From Sweltsa coloradensis (Eukaryota; Arthropoda; Insecta; Plecoptera; Chloroperlidae): a DNA stretch of 64,000 nucleotides. Numbering within the stretch: the first letter of the stretch is position 1; every line of letters begins with the position of its first letter. Position numbers and translations under genes: made by a program. Of the stretch, positions 57,390-64,000 are shown one piece after another. The DNA is taken from assembly GCA_024449915.1 (NCBI GenBank), contig JAMZAV010002174.1:1-64000 (forward strand), given 5' to 3'. The notes below the pieces were generated by a model. The model saw nothing but the letters and a program-made list of their open reading frames with translations, was not told the DNA's origin and made no database searches.

Positions 57390-58872
57390 TCAAGTCGCAC
57401 ACTTGCAGTGGCGCGTTCTTAGAGCTGACCTAAGAAACACGTACGTCTGGGCCTTGTAAGGGCCATATCTGGCTAGCCGGCGAAAACGTCCATGCCACAT
57501 GCGGCTAGCCGTGTGTGGCTGGTATTCGTTTTTGGCAGTCATGCCACATATGGCCCATGCGTCCGGGCCTCGTTCGGGACGCATCCGGCTAGCCAGACGC
57601 ACGGCTAGCCTTGTGGTTGCCAGATCCCAGCCAGACAAGTTTTATTTACTGATGAGAGCATAGCCATGTTGCCATATGTGGGTCTGACAGGAAGTTTAGG
57701 ACTCATCATGGGGTAAATAATGATACGCATACATATTTATTCACAATTTTTTTTATAAATAACTGTCAATGATATATTTCATATTTTGTTTTTTCCTGCG
57801 ATGGATGTGAGCGAGTGTATACTTACATGAAACATGGACAGTTTCTGGCACCATGCGCCGATATGAATCTACCTTCTTGCTGGGGTGCGTACGTACTGCA
57901 TGTGTTACCATTAGTATGAAGACCCAATTTTCTGGCAAGGGCTGAGTGGTTTAACCTTATCTTCATATAAGACTTCTGCGTGCGTTCTGCATGCATTACC
58001 ATTAGTATGAAGACACGTTCTTTCTGGCAAGGGCTGAGTGGTTTAACATTACCTTCAGTTCGACTTCTGCTCCAGGCTTTGCCTATATGAATCCATCTTC
58101 TTGCTATAGGGGCGAGTGCGTACTGTATTTTAACCTTGAGTATTTTTACACTTTCTGGCAACAGATGTGTAGTAGCTACACTACCATTTACCTTCAGGAT
58201 GACTACCGCTTCTCGCTTGTGCGGTGCGCCTATATGAATCCTTTGGGGTGTGTGTACTAAGTATATATTACCTTTCCATGGGACTCCAAAAACGTGTGCT
58301 ACGTGCGTGTGCATTATACGTAGCATAAATACCTACACCACAGAGACCAGCATAGATCCAGCCTTCTCGAGAGAGCATTCGCAACTAACCAAAGAAAGGT
58401 AACAGACAAGTCATTCATTATTTTCAAATTCAAACTCGACGCTACCCCCACCCTCTTTCTGCCCTAACGGCTAAAACAGTTGTTTGTCAAGACGAGTCTG
58501 GCTGGCCGTGTGTGGAAATGACATGGCTAGCATCCGTCGTGCCACATACCTCTGAGCTTGGTTAATGGGCCCTGCCTTTTTCCAAATGGCTAGCCGCGTA
58601 CGGCAAGGATCTGGCTGGTATCCGGCGTGCCAGATGCAGCTGACTAGGGTTAAGACGCATCCGATCCAAATATGGCTAGCCAGTTGTTTGCCAAGTCATG
58701 GCTAGCCGCGTATGGCAAGGATCTGGCTGGCATCCGACGGCCAAGCAGTTTAAAATGTATGGCTAGCCTGGTATGGGCCAGACGATGCCCAGACGTGCTT
58801 TCCCGTACGTCAGGCAGCCACATGAGGGCCATACGTGGCCCAGACGATCCCAAAAATCCTGTGCTACTAGGA
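57390..58872. repeat. GGCTAGCC-rich repetitive island, ending in ctgtgctactagga
   Basis: Palindromic GGCTAGCC and GGCC(C)AGACG-type words recur in two blocks (57,450-57,640 and 58,500-58,870). Between them is a tandem repeat of about 120 bp (attagtatgaagac, tctggcaagggctgagtggt). The right end tgtgctactagga matches the TIR of the element at 51,023-53,012; I could not find the left end. Confidence 0.6.
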
Positions 58873-59215
58873 TGAGTAGAGAGCCACTTTGAGCCCACTT
58901 TTAGCCACTTTTCTTCAATCCACGTTGCAAAAATAAATGGCTCAAAATTGAGCTACAAGAAAAACAAAAAAGTGGTTTATTCAATGTACTATCTGTCTCC
59001 TAAACACAATTTCAAGTAAGAATTTAAAAAAAATATAGTTTAAAGAGTGTGATTTTATTGACTACTACAATATTTGAATAACTAGTATTTCCTAGGGATT
59101 ATCCATTGACCGCAAGCCGGAGCGGATGTAATTAAAAGAAGGGTCGCTCAGGTACTGGGCCAAGTAAGACACGGTTTGAGTATAGATAAGCCAACAGCAG
59201 AGAGTGGCCATAAAG
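58873..59215. other. Intergenic stretch
   Basis: Contains gccactttgagcccactttt words but nothing identifiable. Confidence 0.35.
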
Positions 59216-59412
59216 TAATTCGGGCCGCCAGGTTTTTGACAAACAATTATTTAGTTTCGTCAACTGTCGTAAAATTAAACGAATGTGGCATGAAACAGAC
59301 TTGAAAAACAAATGTGCCCTACGACAGAACAACTGTTTTACGTCTGTTTCAAGCAAAATTTGTTTACTTTTACGGTAGTTGACGAAACTAAAAAATGATT
59401 TGGCAAAAACAT
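59216..59412. mobile_element. Palindromic MITE, about 197 bp
   Basis: The arms ggccgccaggtttttgacaa and tagtttcgtcaactgtcgta are inverted at the other end (ttggcaaaaacatggcggcc; tacggtagttgacgaaacta). It forms a hairpin almost over its whole length. Confidence 0.8.
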
Positions 59413-59773
59413 GGCGGCCGGAAGTACGGTATGACCACTCTTTGGTGTTAGCTTATCTAGCTAGAGTCTAGAGCTGAGCTGCTGGTTCGGTAAGGTATAG
59501 GTGGTGATGCTTAGCAAGTGATTAGTAAACTAATGAGATAAGTAGAGAAACTTCACTCAACAAGATCATACGCATCAAACTTCCATATTTATTGACGTAA
59601 AGCCACAACAGATAATAAAATATGCTAAATATAATTGCGGAATTCCAGATAGCTGACTGTTAACTGTTAGGTATAAGGCTGGTTGGTCAGGTTTGTCAAG
59701 TCATGTTAGTAGTTGGGTAATGCTGTGATAACGCCGTCGTCCAGTTCGGGAACGCCGACTTATAGGTGACGTT

Positions 59774-59966
59774 TGGTTAGGTTAGGTTATGTAACGGAGA
59801 GTTAGGTTATGTGAGGTTAGGTACGGAGGGTTAGGTTCTTACTAAGAACTTCTTAGGTTAGGTTAGGTTAGGTTAGGTTTTAGGTTAGGTTAGGTTATGT
59901 AACGGAGAGTTAGGTTATGTGAGGTTAGGCGAGGCTAGGTTAGGTAAGGTAAGGTTAGGTTGGTTA
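59774..59966 (+). repeat. Interstitial (TTAGG)n telomere-type repeat
   Basis: Runs of ggtta (that is, TTAGG) with short interruptions (tgtaacggaga, tgtgaggttaggcgaggc). TTAGG is the telomere repeat of most arthropods. The tract is imperfect and flanked by ordinary DNA, so it is not a chromosome end. Confidence 0.85.
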
Positions 59967-60643
59967 ATTAACGAGGGAGCGGAGCGACCGAGTGTCTCCA
60001 TTCAACTCGAACGGCTCTCATTCGTGATTCTGTCTGTCTGTCTGTACGTCGAAAATCAGCCGAACCGCTGAACAGATCGGGCTGAAATTTTAAACAGACA
60101 TCCGGTACGAGTTTACTGAGAACTGCTAACAAAATCTGCTATATCCATTGCGATTTAATCCTACAATAAATAAAAATGTGATTTTTTTAAATATCGATAG
60201 CATTTGTTTAGCAGCAGCTAGCGGGACGATAACTACGTGGCTTGCATGGCCTATTGGTAAGCATTAAGCCTATCGCACGGAGGGTTGGGGTTCGATACCC
60301 GTTAGCTCGAACTTTTTTATATTTTTACACCCACATATTATTTCTTTAGGGGTGTTAAATGGGAAATAAAACTTAGGTGATTTTGTTTTATCTTGGAAAT
60401 TTGTTAATGTTTCACGCTAATACATTTTGAGCACGATTCGCATTTCAAATGTTCGATTTAAATAACTAGGGAAACGCCAAAGTTGTTGTTAAACGAGTGA
60501 GTGAGCCATGTGTTTAGTAGCCGGTATCATTTCTCATACTGGGCAAGATCCTTAGGTATAGGGGGTGAATTGGGATGTTCCCGGGTACTCAACACTTGGC
60601 TCACTCACTCACTCGTTTAACAACGACTTTGGCGTTTCCCTAG
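59967..60643 (+). mobile_element. SINE/foldback composite, copy 3
   Basis: Complete copy of the element at 38,931-39,601, starting directly after the TTAGG tract and ending ggcgtttccctagta. Confidence 0.82.
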
Positions 60644-61307
60644 TAAATTGAATGCCACGTGGATGGAATGAGATGGCTGACAAAGGAAATATTAGAAACG
60701 CAACATAGTGATCTTTGGTGCAACGCTTGATCGTGTGGCGTATGAAATAAGTGTACCCCAACCCACACATGGTAGACTCACAAGTCACCCCCCCCCCCCC
60801 CCCCCAGTGCATCCCGGACGGGGGGTAATTCGATAGTGTACGTGACGTGTGTTACCCCAACAGTAATTAAACCCACCCCTCTCTAGAGAGACTCATACTG
60901 TGACTGTGACACATCCATATGCAGAGAGGACCCTCCTATATTCCCGGGGATGTTATGTATGTCGAGCTCATGTAGTCGTCGTATTCAAGGGAAGCGCGGT
61001 TTGAGTCTTCGGCAACTTCGCGCAAACAGGGAACTTTGAGGAACGCGCTCCTCCCCTAGACTGCAGTTCGAGACTTGTCACTTGCAGTCATTCTCAATCT
61101 CCTAGCACAGTGTATAACGCTTTCAACATATTCAACTTTTGTAAATCGTCGGTTTAACGATGAAGTTTCGATCACAAGACACTGATTTGCACATTTCTTT
61201 AGACTAGCGGATATTCGGCGATCCAGAACAGTAGTTAGTGTTGTTTTAGGGCACTCAACAGTAGAGTTATCAGTGCCCATGTCAAGTGTATAGGAATCTT
61301 TAAAAAA
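60644..61307. other. Intergenic stretch
   Basis: C17 tract at 60,789-60,805; no gene recognised. Confidence 0.4.
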
Positions 61308-62060
61308 AATCTATAAGTGTGGATTACCACCATGTATACTTCTTTCCAAGGGGAGAAACGTAAGGGGAGACGCGGGGTGGACAGGCCTGTGCTGGTCAGA
61401 ACCAGCCACAAGCGTATGGGGAGGGCAGGGGTTCCCCCACGTCGTGGTCGTCTTCGGTGTCATCGTCCGTCCGTGTTGTCATTGTCGTCGCCGTCGGGGA
61501 GGTAGTCAAAGAGAAGGGGAAAGTTTCCCGACGACGACCCAGAGCTCGCCATTAGTTTCAGGGAGTGATACTCCCTACTCATCTGTCAAACCACGAGAAG
61601 GTTGCGAGTTGGTTTGACAAACGCCCAAGTGTTTGACGATATCATCCGGTTGTAATCATCCATCAAATTTACTGTATTATTTACTTGTATTTATTGTATT
61701 CCATAAACACGTGGAAGACGACTGAATAGTCATCGAAATATTGTTTCATTCTATATCTTCTTCTTTATTTTTACGTTCTGACCAGCACAGGCCTGTCCAC
61801 CCCTTGTCCCCCACGTCACCCCTTACGTTCCTCCCCCTGGAAAGAAGTATACATGGTGGTATAACTTGTTTTATCTTGGAGGCGCGAATAATCCAAAGCG
61901 CCCTAAAACTACTAGGCCCAATACTAATAATACTAACCCTTGTCCCCCCGCGTCACCCCTTACGTTCCTCTCATCCCCTTGGAAAGAAGTATATATGGTG
62001 GTAATCCACACTTATAGAAATTGTTTTATTTTGGAGGCGCGAATAATCTTAGCTGTTAAA
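61308..62060. mobile_element. Family B foldback element
   Basis: gtggattaccaccatgtata, cttctttccaaggggagaaa and ggacaggcctgtgctggtca at 61,318-61,400 are inverted at 61,775-61,870, and partly again at 61,935-62,015, so the right arm is duplicated. The centre includes the GTCGTC-rich family B core (61,430-61,560). Confidence 0.7.
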
Positions 62061-62749
62061 GCGCCCTAAAACTACGTTTACTAATAATACTACTAGTGCA
62101 ATGTTCAGTCGAAATAACTCATTACCGTAAAGGCGTATGTTAATTAAATTCTCTCTGTATTAAATTGATTTTGATATGAATACGATGCAAGAACATCTAT
62201 TTCAATCGCTTTTACGAGTTAGGACGTATAGACACATGGTAGTATACACATTTCGCATGCACTCTATTAAAGTCGACCATGTTTCCTGTGAACGAACTAT
62301 ACAAGATGCTGCCATGCAGCGGATGTCTCCGGGAACGAAGTGTACCAGCCGGCAGTCTGTAAATCGTGTCGCAAGTTGCTCTCAGCACCTGCCGACATGC
62401 TGACTGCTGCAGTATATTGCTTTGTAATGAGGGAGGCCTACCCTCGCCTTGCCAGGGGCACCGTAGAATGCATCAGTTCAGAACGAGCGCGGGCGACGGG
62501 CGGTGAGCGAGATTCAAATCGTGTTTTTGTGAAATGTAGTTATCATTTTGCATGGGAAGGGCCTGTCAGTTACAAGTCAGTTCTGCGCTGATAGTATGAA
62601 TACAATTACTAGAGTGTATTTGATTCAAATCAAATGTCTTTGTTCTCTCGTCTGGGCCAAGGGTATAGAATTACGCCCAGCATTTTCCCCCTAATGATCA
62701 TAATTCATAAAAGGCGAGAAAATAGGCAAGACCACCTCGCAGACACCAG
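62061..62749. other. Intergenic stretch
   Basis: Open frames (62,176-62,403 and 62,340-62,591) resemble nothing I know; no splice signals stand out. Confidence 0.35.
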
Positions 62750-62985
62750 CTAGTAAGTAAGGGGACTATTTCATCCCCCGAAACTAGTGGCGAGCTCTGG
62801 CAGTCGTCGTCGGGGACTCCGCTTCACCCGCACCTCTTGACAACGACGCTTCGAACGATGCCAGCAGACGACCACAATGTGAGAAATCCTCCCCCTGCTC
62901 TTCCTCCATGCATTTCTAGCAAGGGTTCCACCTTACATCACGTTGGAATGACGAATTTTTACCTAAACGTTGACGCGCGTTTTTA
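62750..62985 (-). repeat. GC-rich repeat family B, reverse copy
   Basis: Shares ctagtaagtaaggggac, gagctctggcagtcgtcgtc and aacgttgacgcg with 41,340-41,565. Confidence 0.7.
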
Positions 62986-63551
62986 ACCAAATCAAATTTT
63001 TAAAGAATGATTTTGTTAAAAAATCATTGATTGCAATAAAAATGCAATAAGGTAAGTAAAGTGTAAATTTACTTCATTTTGAAATATATAAGCTATAAAA
63101 ACAAAAATACAAATACAAGAATATACAAAACGATTGCTCAAAATGCATCAACGACGCTTATCCATCAACGCGACTGTAAAAGCGTTCTCGAAGCGGACTA
63201 CAAGGGAAAGACTCAGACCCTTCCCCGGTAACCTAAGTGGAGTTTTCCTGTGAAAAGCATGGAAAACCTCCACTGACTGTCACAGTCCTGCAGATATGCT
63301 AACTAGAGGCGTGTAATGCAGGCTCACCTACTTCTCCGCCCACATCTAAGCAATATTTCTCAGTTTTCAGTTTCTTTCCGTCTGTCTGTCTGTGGTTTCT
63401 TTTCTTCCGACTAGTGAGAGTGGTTCTTCCCACATGGTTTACCTGCTTGCAACTTGCAGGTCTGACACACGTAATGCAACCGTATAATTGCAATCACTAG
63501 GTATATTTCTCAATTTCATTACTCGGGAAACACTCCCGTATGTGTATTGAT
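62986..63551. other. Intergenic stretch
   Basis: tccatcaacgcg near 63,160 echoes the end of family D; tcgggaaacactcccgt near 63,523 echoes family C. No gene. Confidence 0.4.
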
Positions 63552-64000
63552 TGGATGAGCGAAGCGAAGACTTCAATTTCACTGACCCCCCAAAAAATTT
63601 AGCTCGGTTGTTTTTTTGTTTGTTTGTTTGTTTTTTTTTTTTTTTGTTTGTTTTTTTGTCTGTTTGTTCGCACGATTCCGGGCAAACGGCATATGCGATC
63701 TTGATGAAAATTGAAGGGGACCTTCGAAATCTCTGAACTTAGACGTGCCACGTTTTTGGGTACAATCGAAGAAATATTTCTCATGAATATCGCACTTTTA
63801 CGATTTTTTTTCGATTTTTAGTGCGATATTTTCGAGACATTTGGGCCGATTCTGACCAAACGGGTAGGGCTACAACGTTCATATTTCACATGGACATTAA
63901 AGTACTGGTGATGTATTGCTTTCTGAAAGAAAAAGTTGAAAAAGTTAGCCAGAATCTATAGAAATAAAGGTTTTAATATAAGTTTTTTGACTTTTTGTGC
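63552..64000 (+). repeat. Repeat family D, copy 4 (runs off the window)
   Basis: Begins atgagcgaagcgaagacttc and follows copy 1 through accaaacgggtagggctaca to the window end. Confidence 0.8.

Noticed and set aside
57823..58326. 167-codon minus-strand frame
   Set aside because: It spans a tandem repeat with shared nucleotide words and has no recognisable domain.
59774..59966. True chromosome end
   Set aside because: The TTAGG tract is short, interrupted and flanked by over 4 kb of ordinary DNA on the right.

Overview
The window looks like arthropod nuclear DNA. It is AT-rich, has one spliced metazoan gene whose small exons are lost among kilobases of nested transposons, and carries an interstitial tract of the arthropod telomere repeat TTAGG (59,774-59,966). 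I see no prokaryotic gene organisation. The species cannot be told from the sequence; a crustacean or a hemipteran-like insect with many repeats would fit.

The only host gene I can support is an ANKRD50 orthologue on the minus strand. Six coding exons (30,911-29,852; 25,286-25,069; 19,316-19,143; 16,384-16,241; 14,742-14,573; 305-158) join in phase into 638 codons. They encode a STAND-type P-loop NTPase, the conserved segment after it, and the first ankyrin repeats. The gene runs off the left end of the window. Three exon-intron boundaries (exon 2 acceptor, exon 3 donor, exon 4 donor) lie inside local tandem duplications that copy the splice site. In each case, use of the outer copy would bring in an early stop codon.

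Intron 5 (306-14,572) is a transposon nest. A giant imperfect palindrome (about 1,618-13,141, arms near 1.8 kb without later insertions) is split by a 1.6 kb insertion and by a decayed CR1/L2-like LINE on the minus strand (about 4,461-10,170). The LINE encodes a PHD finger, a coiled coil, an OARD1/TARG1-like macro domain, an SGNH esterase, an AP endonuclease and a reverse transcriptase. The macro domain is the most surprising coding feature here. Next to the palindrome is a hAT-type MITE with a perfect 8-bp target duplication (13,431-14,491). Introns 1-4 hold further MITEs, SINE-like repeats, a decayed long-TIR transposon with a Cys-rich protein (about 21,085-24,520), and a repeat array (25,420-28,560).

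From 31,000 to 64,000 I find no convincing gene. The DNA is a mosaic of repeat families: a family with a CCTAGTA end (four copies, two of them facing each other), a tRNA-like SINE/foldback composite (three copies), several foldback MITEs, minisatellites made of the words CATGGGCCATG and GGCTAGCC, and GC-rich repeats. Twelve 17-bp islands (TGGTGGAGGTGCCGGGT or near variants), complementary to the 3' end of a tRNA-Ala, are scattered from 25,981 to 54,788 in mostly unrelated flanks.
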